Origin: Tyto alba
Lineage: Eukaryota > Chordata > Aves > Strigiformes > Tytonidae
Length of the DNA: 64,000 nt
Reading direction: 5' to 3'
NCBI RefSeq assembly: GCF_018691265.1
Contig: NW_024881261.1
Location: 23,957,374-24,021,373, forward strand
Shown: piece after piece, positions 26,501 to 39,004 of the stretch
How the letters are laid out: every line of letters starts with the position of its first letter
Position numbering within the stretch: the stretch's first letter is position 1
The notes under the pieces: generated by a model
What the model was told of the DNA's origin: nothing
Database searches by the model: none
The model's input: the letters and a program-made list of their open reading frames with translations, nothing else
Position numbers and translations under genes: made by a program

Positions 26501-28189
26501 CTTGAAATAAGTGGCCTTAGTTTGTAAATAACCTGATCTTGAAAAGTTAAATAAAAAATAAGCAAAATCCCACTGCCCAAGCAAATCTGCTAAGAGACCT
26601 ATATTGAAATCCTGGGCTTCATACCCTGTAAGACACTTGATAATCCTCTATGATGCCTCTCATTTATTGGGCTATACTACAGGTGTTTACCTGGACATTT
26701 ACAATTACTTTAAATGGCTAGGCAAAACACATTTTTCATGCCCTACCATGTCACAAGGACATATACACTTCTCTGTTACACATTTATCAAAATACCTCAG
26801 GTTTAGGATCCTATTTACACTCACCGTACTTGAGAAATGGACAGAGACTAAATGGTCTGGAACTACCAAGTCACAGAAAGATATGTGTTTGTTTACTTTA
26901 CATTCTTCGAAAAATTTACTTGATCAAGCCTTATTTGTAAGCCACCATAGCACAGCATTGAGAGTGCTATCCCCTGAACAATTCTTAACCTCCAGACAAA
27001 AACACATTAACAAATCTAGCACAGTTTAGAGTAATGTGCCAAACAAGAATTTCTCACCCAGTTCTTCAGTCTCAGACATACACCCACCTTCTCTGTGCAC
27101 AGATCTTGTCCCCCACGGCTCTGCCCACCATTTTACTGACTCACTTTACCACATTTTACAGGTAGAGAAAACACACACAGGATATGCTGTAGCCAGTCAC
27201 ATGAATCTCGAAACTCTCGTTGGAGCAAATGAAGACCAAACATGATTGCATGTAAAATTCATTGGATAAATATTATCGAAGATAGGTCACTACTGAGGTA
27301 CTTTAATACTGCACTAAGTATCTGAAAATAATTAGATTTCTTTTGAGTTCCTCCATCCTTCCTCACCCATGTACTGATAAAGAATCTAGATTACCGTAGC
27401 TCTTTTCAGAAAGATACTGGGACCCAAAGCAGATTTTCTGGGGATCACCAAGAGAAGAGGGAAAACTTCTCATTCCCTTTAGCAGCCACAGAAGGGATAG
27501 GAGAAGATTTAAGGATGCATTCAACACAGTCAGCATCTGTCTGTTAACAGAGGAACAGCTTCCTGTCTTGAATTTCCCCTTTAACTGAGGTTAACAAAGA
27601 TCCACTCCATGGCACAAGGAAGACTACAGTTAAACCCAAAAACAGCCATGTGAATCACTGCCAGAATTGAGTCAGGGAAGGGGGTTGAGAAAGGAGATGG
27701 ATTCTGCAGACTTGTGTAGGTACAATCTCTTCAGCTCCAATAAACTCATTTTATTGGCATAGATTTTGGTAAATTTCTAACTGGCTCAAATGTTTATGTT
27801 GTCACTGGTGAGATCTACCCTACCTGAAATCCAAAGACAGCTGTGTCATATTAGCTTTTTTTTTTTTTCCCCTGTCAATGAAATAGAAAACAAAAGTGGC
27901 TCCTGAAAAGACCTAGATGCAGTAGATGCTGGGATTAAGGCAGGAGGAAACAAACCAAAAAATGGTAAAAGGTTTTTATTTCAAAAAACATACCTTTGTC
28001 TCTTATATCAGGAGACAAGTGAGCCATCATCCTACCTGTTTGGAATTAAGTGCCTTTGTGAGCAATAACAAGAATTTCTAGGGCCAGAATAAGCATGTGG
28101 GGGAAAACCCTTCTCTTCCTCCCCAGTGAAACAAAGGAGCTTTGTTGTAGGTACCAGCTATATCATTAAAACTTGTGAGAGATGACAGC
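23501..28189. other. Non-coding stretch
   Basis: No exon recognised. It contains an A14 run (23700-23713), a short perfect stem-loop (24185-24205), a possible MIR-like piece near 27.15 kb and a T-rich run near 27.86 kb. The 162-codon plus-strand frame at 25156-25644 shows no family resemblance. Confidence 0.6.
27140..27215 (-). repeat. Possible MIR-like SINE fragment
   Basis: ACATTTTACAGGTAGAGAAAA followed by CACACAG and AGCCAGTCACATG follows the order of the reverse-complemented MIR motifs ATTTTACAGATGAGGAAAC, GCACAG and GGTCACACAG. Divergence is high, so the call is tentative. Confidence 0.3.
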
Positions 28190-28790
28190 ATACACAGCAA
28201 GCAAGTTTTCATCTGTCCCCGTCCTCCCACGAAGGAGCTGGAGGTGTCAGGACCCGGAGGGCACCATCAGCCCTTAAGGGCACAGATCAGTCTCATGTGG
28301 GACCTCCACAGAGCCCCACTCCCTATGGTCCAGAATGCCCACTTGAGCTCAGGCCTGGGCCGTTGCTCTTTGCCTGAACTTTGCTGTAGGTGTACCTGTC
28401 TGCAGCCCTGTCTCTGGCCACACTTCCTGGATTGACATAGGCTGTAGGGAGCTTGTCTCCTGGAAAGACCCCTCGTATATACACTGTAGCTTGTACCCAT
28501 TCCTGTCTTTGGCCCTGTATCCCAGGTGGACTTTGGACCTATTCTGTAGCTTTGTCTCAGCCCTGTCTTTTGAACTCCTGCATGGAGGGAGCCTCATCAC
28601 TCCATCTTGCTTGGGAATGTCAACAGATGCCACTACTAGCACCCGGCTCTGCCTGCCATGATCAAACCCTGCGGGGCTGTGCCCCATCAGTGAGGGCACT
28701 GCCTGCACTGGGGTCACCCTTGCCTCCTGGCTTGCCTCCGCTCCCGAACCTTGCTGTGCCCTAACAAAAGGCTGGTGCATAGTGGTTGCA
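28190..28790. repeat. G+C-rich tract, probable degraded LTR
   Basis: About 600 bases markedly richer in G+C than both flanks, with a repetitive CCTGTCT / TTTGGACC / CTGTAGCTT phrase structure resembling old avian and reptilian LTRs. It shares the word GAGCTCAGG with the tract at 13.9 kb. Overlapping open frames on both strands are composition effects. No terminal TG...CA pair or target duplication could be placed. Confidence 0.4.
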
Positions 28791-30849
28791 GGAATAGATT
28801 TAAAAATCAATGGAAACAATATTTACCTCTTATAACTGTGGACTGGACAAGTCCTTTCTGGGAAGCCCTCCAAGTTGTCCATAATCACAATCTAAGTTGA
28901 TTTCCAAGCCTTTAAGCACAGCCTTAGAACAGACCTTGGCAGTTTGGTGAGGGCCTTGGCTCAACAGCTTTAATGCCAGATACAGTAAATATAATCTGAG
29001 AGACTAACAGAGTTTTGTAATCTGTAAACACATGAATCATGTTGTGGAAGAAGGTGAATGAAAGGAAGGACATATTTGCATTCATATAAGAAAACTTAGT
29101 GGTAATGTTACTTTTCCTCTTCCACGTTAAAGTAGAAAAAAAAATCCTCTTGGTGTATTGAACAGAGCATTCCCCAACCATAAGATTATATTAATTTAAA
29201 ATGCATGGAAAGAAAGGTGAAAAGGGTCAGGTTAAGCCATTCAGTTGACAAACAGATGATACATTCAGAGGAGAGGAATATGCCCCTGCCAGAGCACCCT
29301 AAGTCATGCCCTTCTGCTTTGTAAATAAGCTTTTGTCTCTGTTCAGTTGTGCTCACATTTATCTCACAGAAGATCACCAAAGCCCACTTGGGGATAACGT
29401 AATCTTATATGGAGGAATGGATAATGAGGTTAGTAGATGTTGCTAGTCATACATAGTCTTTAGACTTAGTAGTGCCTACAATTTGAGACATTTCATTTTT
29501 GTATTCATCTTTAATACTCAACAGGATCATCTTCAGCAGCAGCCAATCCTTAAAAATGATGTAAACAGTAATTGGCAAAAATCCACTACTAACTTGCCAG
29601 CTCTCTTGAACTTCAGTCCAATAAAGTAATTAAAATGTTTAAGACCAAATCCCGTCCAAGCACTAGAATTCATTTCTGTTGCATAAATGGAGCATGATGT
29701 CATGAAGACACACCATCTAAGTAAACCAGCATACTTCTGGAGATGGTTCAATGACAGGACCTCACTGATACGATTAGATCAATTCCACAAGTTTTAGAGG
29801 AACTGGTTACTATAACCTGCCCCAGATAAAAAGATGAAGAACTGGTGATTGCACAGAAATACCCTGTAGACAAGTCCTCATTAGAACCAAATGACAGAAC
29901 AAAATAGACACAATTAAAAAGGTAAAATATAATGGGAGAGCAAGAGAGTTATTTGTCCCTCTACTTCTGCTATTACTGAAGAGAGTTGAGATCTCACAGG
30001 AAAATAAAAGGCTTTTAGGAAAATAAAGGTTTCTTGAAAAGTAAGCTACAGGCATTTTGTGGCTTGCTCTCTTTTTCTATTATTTAACTCTGTGATATTA
30101 TTGGCACAGGCATCTCACTGCAGGAAACATTAAAACATTATTAACCAGTGACTATTGCTAAGGATGAACTAATCATGGGTTAGCACAAGGAAAGCCCAAA
30201 GTCCGCTTTTAAACTAGTAACAAAAACTTGCAGTTTTCAATAACTCTACTTTCACATACAGTGAAATGGGTTCTGTATGGCCTACCTGGCTATATTCTAC
30301 TGCACGGTCCCCTTTTCATCTGCTACCATTTCTACATTTTTGCTGTCTTTCCCTGCTTCCTAGCATTTCTGTCAGTGAAATTGAAGGTGCGGTGGCAATT
30401 TACTGTGGCTGTACCTGAAATCAATGCATTCTTCTCCCTTTGCTGTTCTAGCCATAATGTCACATATACATCAACATTAGTAGAATATATGAAGCATTCT
30501 ATTAATATTTTCACTCTCTTGCTTATTACAAATATTTATCAATTTCTTATGTGAGTATTACACAAAGTGTTTCTGGAATTACATAACTATTCAAGCTGGA
30601 CAGAACACTAATGTGGTTATTACACTCCTACTCGATCACAAATTTTTGTTTATTCTGTTTCTACTCTTCAGTTTGCAAAAGTAGCCCTAGCTTCTGTTAC
30701 CACTCTACTCCTCACAACAATATAAGTACAAAAACCTTCATCATGTGTTTCAAGTTATTTTTGCTCATTTCCCAGTCTCTGCAAATTGCTCCTGCAAAAT
30801 TCACAACCAAAAGTTTACAGGAGTCAAGACTTAGGATTTGAATCACACT
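28791..30849. other. Non-coding stretch
   Basis: Unique A+T-rich sequence. No exon, repeat family or notable structure recognised. Confidence 0.6.
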
Positions 30850-30905
30850 AGAAAAATGAGTTAGGAAAACAGAGGCACAGTACCTACATAGGTCTTGCCC
30901 CCTGT
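30850..30905 (-). repeat. Ancient MIR-like SINE fragment next to the LTR
   Basis: GGAAAACAGAGGCACAG followed by CATAGGTCTTGCCCC follows the reverse-complemented MIR order GGAAACTGAGGCACAG then GTGACTTGCCC. It ends about 50 bases before the solo LTR insertion. Confidence 0.5.
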
Positions 30906-30955
30906 CCAACCTTCCAAAATCCCTTTATCTGACCAATGTCTGAGGACCCTTTTCT

Positions 30956-30960
30956 ATGTG
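30956..30960. repeat. Target-site duplication, left copy
   Basis: ATGTG directly abutting the LTR terminus at 30961, identical to 31926-31930. A 5-bp duplication suits an ERVL-type integration. Confidence 0.85.
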
Positions 30961-31925
30961 TGTCATGGTTTGAGCCCAGAGGGAAGCTGAGCACCACACG
31001 GCCTTTTCCCTCCAGCACTGGGAAGGAAAAAACAAAGCAAAAGGCTGAGGAACTGAGGTAAGGACAGGGAGCAGTGGCTCACCCATTAGTTACAGGCAGA
31101 AGATATTAAGGGAAGAAAAAGAACATCACTTCAATTCAACCACTAACAAAACCCACACTTAACAGACAGAATGGGACAGTGAGAAGTGCCACCACATCCA
31201 AAAAACACCTCTCCCCACCCCTCCCTTCTTCCCAGGCTCAGCTCTGCTCCCAATCTCCCTACCTCCTCCCCCAGGGGTGCAGGGGGCAGGGTGTTATAGT
31301 CAGCTCACCACTCCTTCCTTCTCAGGAGGCAGGGGGAAACACCGCATATTCTTCCCCTGCTCCACGTGGCTCCCCTCTCACAGGAGACAGTCCTCCATGA
31401 ACTTTCTCTGACATTACTCCTTCCCACAGGAGGCAGACAAGCCCGTGCTGCCCTGACATGGGTCACCCCCATGTGTTGCAGTCCTCCCAGCGCCGAACTA
31501 CAACAGTGCAGGCTGCTTCTCCCCTCAGAGTCCCAGCCTCCTGCTCTAGTGTGGGGTCCCCCACGGGCTGCAGGTGGATCTCTGCTCCACAGAGTTTCTC
31601 CATTGAGGGCAGCCCTGCCATCTCACCACAGGATACAGGCTGCTCCAGCACACCACCCTCCTCTTCCTCCTCCTTCCCTCTGCAGACCTTGGTGTTTTCA
31701 CAGGTGTCCTTGTAACTCCTCCTCACCAGTCACAGCCCCCTCTGAGGTTCCCCTTCTTAAATACATTGTCGCAGAGGCGCAGCCACCATTGCTGATTGGT
31801 TTTGCCCTGGCCAGAGGTAGCTCCAACCTGGAGCCAGGAGAGCTTTCAAGAAGCTTCTCACAGGGGGCCACCACTGTACCCCCCCCCTCCAGCTACCAGA
31901 AACCCCTCAACACAGACCCAGCGCA
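30961..31925 (-). mobile_element. Solo LTR of an avian ERVL-like endogenous retrovirus
   Basis: A complete 965-bp LTR in minus orientation. On the minus strand it begins TGCGCTGGG at 31925 and ends ATGACA at 30961, so it has TG...CA ends, and both sides carry the duplication ATGTG. Recognisable family features in order are the AGGGGTTTCTGGTAGC-type start, CCAATCAGCAATGGTGG, a TATTTAAG TATA-like box (31763-31756), an ACACCAAGGTCTGCAGAGG block, repeated CAGCCCGTGG / GGAGGACTG phrases and a pyrimidine-rich 3' part. The AATAAA expected near the 3' end is not intact. No gag, pol or env coding sequence is attached, so this is a recombination-derived solo LTR. It lies upstream of NDST2 and points the same way. 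Open frames across it are chance. Confidence 0.88.
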
Positions 31926-31930
31926 ATGTG
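31926..31930. repeat. Target-site duplication, right copy
   Basis: ATGTG immediately after the LTR terminus CAGCGCA, matching the left copy exactly. Confidence 0.85.
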
Positions 31931-34184
31931 TCTCCAGAAAACTCAGGGCTATATTTGAGAGAAAGCACAGAGCTGCAGTGGGAGTTGGGCTGGGAAGGGG
32001 CTGCCAGGGAAAAGAGAGCTGCATGGAGACTGGCTCTGGAAGAAATCTTTCATTTGGGCAGCAGTATTGGACTTGTCTATGGCTTTCCAGGAAAATCAGG
32101 ATTAAAGTTCGGCTTCAGGTTGACAGACAGAAGGTTAGAGCTGCAGTATGTGTATGGCTCAAAGAGTCTGAAGTCCTCATTTTATCATGTCCACCTTTCC
32201 TCACCATCAGAGTTTCTGTACACTGGAACCATGCATTAAGTCCCGGCTCCTGCAACTTCCTTTTTATAAATCCAGTCTACTTGCATAAAGAGTGCACAGT
32301 TCCATCCTCCCTTGTTTTTGTCCTGATTTTCTGCGCAGTTGAAGCCGTAACCGTTTGCTCGTATAAAGCAATCTGAAATAGCCATATAACTGAGAATACT
32401 CTTCAGGCATGAAACAGTATTTCAACCAGACTTGTCCAGCACCCACACAAAAAACAAATAATCTCTGTTCTTTACAAGCAAAGAATCTAAGAACCTTTTA
32501 ATGGAGGGAGGACTTGACCACATCCCTCTTTTCCTGCACTGATTCAAAGTAGGAACTTCCACGCTTAAGACAGGATTGGCCTTTTGCAAGTACTGCAGCA
32601 CCTGAAATTCATAAATGTCACAGGAACCTCATCTCTGCAAGTTTTGCATCAGGCACCTCCACAGGACTGGTGCTTTTTTGCTACATTGGAGTGCAGCATT
32701 CAAACAGATGTCCTAAATAAACTCCACAAGAATTATCTTCCCTCACTATTCATCCAGACAGAATTGAGGGGAAAAAAGTAGGACTCCTTTCCTTCAGCAC
32801 AGGATTTAGACCAACCCAATATTTCTATTTTTAATTACATTTATGATATTTCCTGTGGGTATAAGTCATGAATTCAGTTCCACTATGCTGGGAGCAGCAT
32901 AAATATAGTAATTCCCAAAAGGATCTTACAGCTGTTATGTACAGGTCAGAGATTTGGTGAAATACAAAATCCAAAACTTTAAAAGCTTTTTAGCCCACAT
33001 CCTTACCATTCATTTTCAAAGGCAGAGTTAATGGATGCTGAACAATATTGCCCCAAATCTTGCCCACAAGGTATGGAAGTAGTAACTCCATTTAAACGAA
33101 GTAATATTTAGCAATAAGCAACCACCTGGTCTGATCTCACTCAGGAACTGCATCAGAAATTCTTGTGTGATCCAAATTAACTCATCTGCCACTTCATGCT
33201 GACAACTGTGCAACTGAAGACATGACACATGGAACTGTTTCCTCTGCAAATCATTCTAAGGGGAGGAAGGAGGAGTGCAACTTCACACCGCAGCATATGA
33301 GTCTAGCCGCCTCCTCCTCCTTCCTGTCTCCTTGTCCCTTATTTTGACATGAGACCATTCAAAAGGACTTAAGTAAGCTCTTCCCCTTACCAAATCTGAA
33401 GATGTGAGCCCATAAAAATACCAGATTCTGCACTTACCTCTGATCACAGTCTGGTGAAGGAAAAATACTAATCAGCTGCTTCTCTCGGGAACACTGTTCT
33501 GTTTTAAAATAAATAAAAATGAAACAAGACTTTAAATAGTGCTTCTCTCTTTTCCCTAATGTTAGCCTTCACATCAGTGTTTGTAAACATTTACTTAGCA
33601 GGAGCACCTTCGCTCTCCAGAACCAAGGTAATGATTACAGTACACTAACCATGGCATGAGGACAGAATGAGGCCATGACAACAGCCTTGCTGGCAGTGAC
33701 TAGATGATGACGTAGGGTTGCTCTGCGGCAGGTTCAATTGTGCAAGAGTGAAAAAGAGTGGGGTGAGATGAGAAATGACAAGTGCAGGGGGAAAAAATCC
33801 CAACCAACAAACCAGGAACCTGGATTTAGAGGTAAACCACATATAAAAAAAACAAAGTTCACAGAACAAGCAAACGTGGTATGAGCTGAGAGAACTGGAC
33901 ACACCAGCAGAGTCTTAATGGGCTTTCTCACATCTGTTCATTAATATCATTGCCTTTGAAACAGTCAACAAAGCAGATGGTAAGATGCTACCTTCTTTAG
34001 TCTTGGCCACAGCTAAATCAGTTCAATAAAACTTCAGTGGTGTGACAAAGCATGTGTAGTCTATTGCCAAAGCTTTTTAAGAGTCGGGACCATTAGGTAC
34101 ACTGTGAAACAAAAGCAAAACACTGAAGGACTGAGTTACACCCTTCCTCCACCCCTCTACCTGGCTAGTGATCACAGAGATGAA

Positions 34185-34203
34185 ACACACACACACACAC
34201 ACA
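34185..34203. repeat. (AC)9 microsatellite
   Basis: Nine uninterrupted AC units plus one A, between GATGAA and GAGCTTGC. Confidence 0.9.
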
Positions 34204-37200
34204 GAGCTTGCCAATGAGAGTGTCTCAGTGGAGTCACGGAAACACCGGGGTAGGACACAGATTAGAACAATGTCAAAGCTAAAAGGCTAATTTTACTATA
34301 CCTGTCAGAAGCCTCTAAAGGTAGCTCTTCCACATCAGCTGTATCTCACATACACAAGTATTCTCCAGTAGCTTTCCAGCTCACACAGGCCTTAGTTCAG
34401 CAAAAACTCTGACCTTTGAATTTCCAATAATCTTTAATACCTCTACAGCCAATTAGTAAACAAATAAGAACCATACTTGCACTGCCTGTAAATATAATCA
34501 AGGGCACCCAGCTCCCTCCTCTCCTCGCAAATTTACAAGAACAAAATTTCCTCTTTTCCTTTTTCCTGGATAGATAAAGATTAGTTTAGGAAAAAAAGCA
34601 CATACCCTTATTCAGTACACAACTTCCCTCTTTTATTTTGATCCATAATTCTTATGTTTTTTCACTAAACAGTTTGAGAAGGCAGAATGAGAAGCCTTGT
34701 ACGTCTGGCCTCCACTGATCCCAACACACCAGGGTAAACATCAAAACAGCCAGATGCAACAGCAAAACAACTAAACTACAAAAGGGTTGAATGTTTGATG
34801 TCACTGTAAAAGGAGCAGGCAACTACAGAAATGTTTTTCACAGAACTGTGACAATCCAGTGAAACTCCATGAGAAAAACAATCAAATTATGAGGTTATTT
34901 ATTAGTAGAATTATAAGATGGCAGTAGATAAGACTCTCACATGTCCACTACCCCCATGGTAGTCATTAAGACCCACATAAGCAGACACACAAACACCCAG
35001 CTAACAGCACTTAAGTTTCCCACAGGGGTTGGCTCTCTCCCAATGTTTCACTGCAAAATATCTTGCTCTTTCTGATGCAAACTATTACCAAAGCGGCATC
35101 TTGGACCAAGATGAAGTATCATTCTCATCTAGTTGGTGTTACTTTGAAGAATACAGCACACTTGTAAGAAACTGAAAGAATCAACAGATTACAAATGCAG
35201 GGAAGACAAGGAGAAACATGATTTTCTCTTTAGCTTTTACAAATGAACTTGCTCACACTTACAGAAGCTCAGAAACAGTTAGATCAATGAGATAAAGACT
35301 CCTGCTCTTTTCAGTCCCACGGGTTTTCCACTAAGGCGTGTCACAATCAATAGAAGTAGAAAGACAACTGGGCAGGGTAAGAGGGGAGGTAGAATTTAAC
35401 CCAGTTGAATGGGGAACAAGAAATTTAAACTGAATGCAATGATTGAGAAGTAGCCAGTGATGAAACACAAAAACCAGAGTGATATTATCAAGCAGATAGG
35501 TTTTTCCATCAGTAGAATATGACTGGAATTGGACAAATCTGATTTCACTGCAAGATCTATTTCCAAGAACCTTAAACAAAAGGAGTGGTTTAAAGCAACA
35601 CTTAAGGGGTAACACTGCTGTCATTTCCACAGAAAGCCACGTGAGGTGGCAAAAATCTTGCCTAATAATTTCCCACTTCCCTCCTCCATACAAACTCATC
35701 TGCCTATGTTGTCCATGAGAAGCAAACAGATTTTTATTCCTGGAAAGCCCTCAGCACAAAGGGCACGTTAGCACCATTATCAACACCTGCTAACCACCTC
35801 CTCCCAAACGCTTAACAGAGAAGGCAACAACCAAGTTTTATCTCTAAGCATCAAAGCCTTTACTAATGGAAATGAACCTCTGCCTAGCACAACATTAAGC
35901 GATTTTGTAAAGGTGTCATTAACTCTAGAAGCATCATATCTTTTCCTCTGCTTGTATTTAGTTGCAAATTTACCAGCCAGAACAGTAGAGTGGGAGAGCT
36001 CAGGAGCTTGAGTGCCGGCCACATAAATCAGGGTGTGTGGTATATGGAGACTCAATAAGCAATGACATTCGTATTCCTGACAGTTTTATTTCTTTACGCA
36101 CCAGTCACACTGGAAGTTTCACTTTATCTTTTACTCCAGAAAAAAGCCCAAACCTGAGTGTAACAGATGCCGTATGGAATGCCCAGGACATGTAGTAAAG
36201 CATTTGTGTGGTCCCCTTCACCACTACAAGATAAAACAGCTTTCAGGAAAATCAGAAGGGTGCTTAGTTTTTCTAACCATAAAAACCTTAATATTTACAC
36301 TAATCAAATACAACAGGGTCCACTTAGTCAGAAGAACAGTATTCACAGGGGAACCCAACCAAGTAGAACTATTTTCCCATGAAGATCTTATCCTCAGTCT
36401 GGGCAAACAATCCAAGTCACACTAGACAGACAATTCTACTCTATATGTCTCTGTAGTAATGACACCAAAGAAACATGGCAGTCCTTAGTTTAAAAATAAT
36501 AATAGTGATTTAAAAAGCTCAAATTAGAAGCATAGTGAAAATATATAATGCTAAAGCACACATTAGAAAAACACAGGAGGTAGCTTGATACAGTCAAAAT
36601 ATGAAAAGATTTACAGGCACATGAACAGAGAAGAGAAAACCCTCCTTAGTAAATGGTGGAGATTTTTAGTTAATTTCCTTAAAAGAACAGAGAATAAAAC
36701 CCACAGGCATGAGAGCATTTCTTCCTGGATAACAAATACTTCATAATACTACTGAAAGAGCTGTGTAGCTCTACAGTTCAAGGCTGCACAAAGACAACAC
36801 AGAGCAAAGACAGCAGTGACTTTAGTGTGTACAGGGAGCAAGGATGAATGGACTGCAGAAATAAACAGGAGAAAAATGGGAAAATGTACATAGAGAAGGG
36901 GGAGAGAAAAGCCATAGAGCTACGTGGGAAGAGTGAAACCAAGCAACAATTACCAGAAAAAGTCACTGTCAGAAACTGCAAATGCTCAAGAAAGAAGTAC
37001 AATGGAGAAAACTGAATCCCCTGTCAGGATCTCCAAGGAAGTGAAAGAAATGGAGACTAGGCAGCAAGGATATACTTGAAATTGTTAATGAAGGGCATTT
37101 GCCATCAAAACAGATTACCTTAACACACATAGCTCCTTTATGGCTCATTCACGTGCATCCAGCAGAACTGCTTTGAGAAGGAAAACGGTTTCCAAGACCC

Positions 37201-38965
37201 AGTTCAGCTTTTAATTGAATTAGTATTTCTGGTAAGAGAAAGCAGTCTCATTTTTAAAGTTCTAGAAATGATCTCTTAAATTCCTCCCCTCCCTCTTGTA
37301 TGATGCCTTGCCTTCAATGCAATTCACCAGAGCAGCTTTCACAACAGAAGATAAAGGCAGAGCCATCTGAGGAAGGAGAAGCATCACTTCAATAATGTAA
37401 AGCAAATGGCTGAGCATGGTTCATCATTCAGCCAATGCCCTACTCCAGTTCTTGCATGTCCTTATGTGGCATCACCTTATCTGCACACAACAAAGGAAAG
37501 GATTCCTCCCTATAAGCCTATTCATGTCATGGAGGGCATGGGACACATACCCCGTCTGCCATTAGCATGACTGTGCTTGCTTACAACCATGCTGCTCTGA
37601 AGCACCAATGACCCTGACAGCTCCAGCAGTCCATTTTTCGAAAAGGCCACGCAAGCAGTGAAGTGTTAAAACCATAATGCTATCTGTCTTTGTCCTTTTC
37701 CCTCCTATCAGATCCCAACAAGCAAAAAAGCAAACCAATTGCAATGAAGGCCAACAGGGAAAAAGAAACCAGTCACAACCTTCTTCCCAGTGCTGCAGCC
37801 TAGCAGCTAAAATCATGCCATTTTTGTGAGAAGAAATTTGAAATAAAGGGGGAATGACTACAGCTAAAATATTAGGAAGAGCTATCTCCTTGTTCTCTTT
37901 TGCTTTCTGCTCTCATCACAGAAGTAGGAAGGAAACAGGTTTCTCAGCTGATGAGCTTCCATTGCTGCAATTCTCTCTTCCCTCCCTGCTTTGTTTCTGA
38001 CTGTTCCTCAATGAGCAAGGAATCGCCTTGAAGAAGGAAAAATAATGTTATATATTAGACAGATAGATCTTAAAAGACTTCCATTTCCATCCTGCTACAT
38101 AGCCACCGCCTTCTGATAGCAATGCTGTAATTAAGTTGACAGCATTGAGCATTCCCTGAATTACTGGGTTGAAGTAGCACAGCACTGTATTTCAACCTTT
38201 CACCCCATTCAGATCATTTAAAACCATTCTGCTCATGGCTTCTTTAGGCTACTCTTCCCCAAAGCATTCAAAATTAAGAGCATCCAAAAGAACTGAAGAC
38301 ACCTGGTTTGGTACTAGTCTTTCCCTGGTGCTAATAAACCATGGCTCACAGAGACAAAGCCATGCCTTATATCCCCTATCCCAGTCATAGAGCCAGGATT
38401 ATCTTAAGAAAAATAGCATTTAAAAAAAAAATAGCAAACAAATAACCAGATTAATGAAAGGCAATCATGTGTTACGTTTCCAGATAGACAGCCTGAAAAC
38501 ACCTAGGAGCCCAAATCCCACAGGAATGAACTTAATGTCAGTAGGAAGCTATGTAAAGGCTTTGTGCCTAAATGGTGACCCCTAATTTACAGTGGACTGC
38601 TACTATGGAGAATTTAAAGAGAAAGTGGGTCATTTATTTATTTTATTCCTCCATTAAATAAAGCAAATTAAGTCAGAAGCCTGCTGACTTCAAGTCCATG
38701 TAATTCCTTCTCTACATTTTTCATTTATCATTGTCAATATTTGATCCGGGCACTGTTGCCTCTTCAGGCACCTTATGCTTACTTTTATCTTTATCTTTTA
38801 TCACAAAGCAAAGTGCACTCTACATTGCACAGGAGATTCCTCCAATATCTAAGATGATGTGGGGGAAAAAAACAACATATAAACAGCTCCTCACTTAACC
38901 TCACAAATGTGCCTACAACATTATGAGTCTGCAATTCCAAGTTATGATTCACCCTCACCAAGAAC

Positions 38966-39004
38966 CTAATTAAAACTAATATTAACTAATTAAACTAATA
39001 TTAA
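38966..39004. repeat. Tandem pair of about 20 bp rich in homeodomain-type TAATTA words
   Basis: CTAATTAAAACTAATATTAA (38966-38985) is followed directly by CTAATTAAACTAATATTAA (38986-39004), differing by one A. Each copy carries TAATTA, so two homeodomain-core words sit 20 bp apart. Regulatory meaning is not shown. Confidence 0.85.

Noticed and set aside
31366..32376. 336-codon plus-strand open frame, the second longest in the window
   Set aside because: Its first 560 bases lie inside the solo LTR in antisense and the rest runs into unique flank. It has no domain, so it is a composition artefact of G+C-rich LTR sequence.
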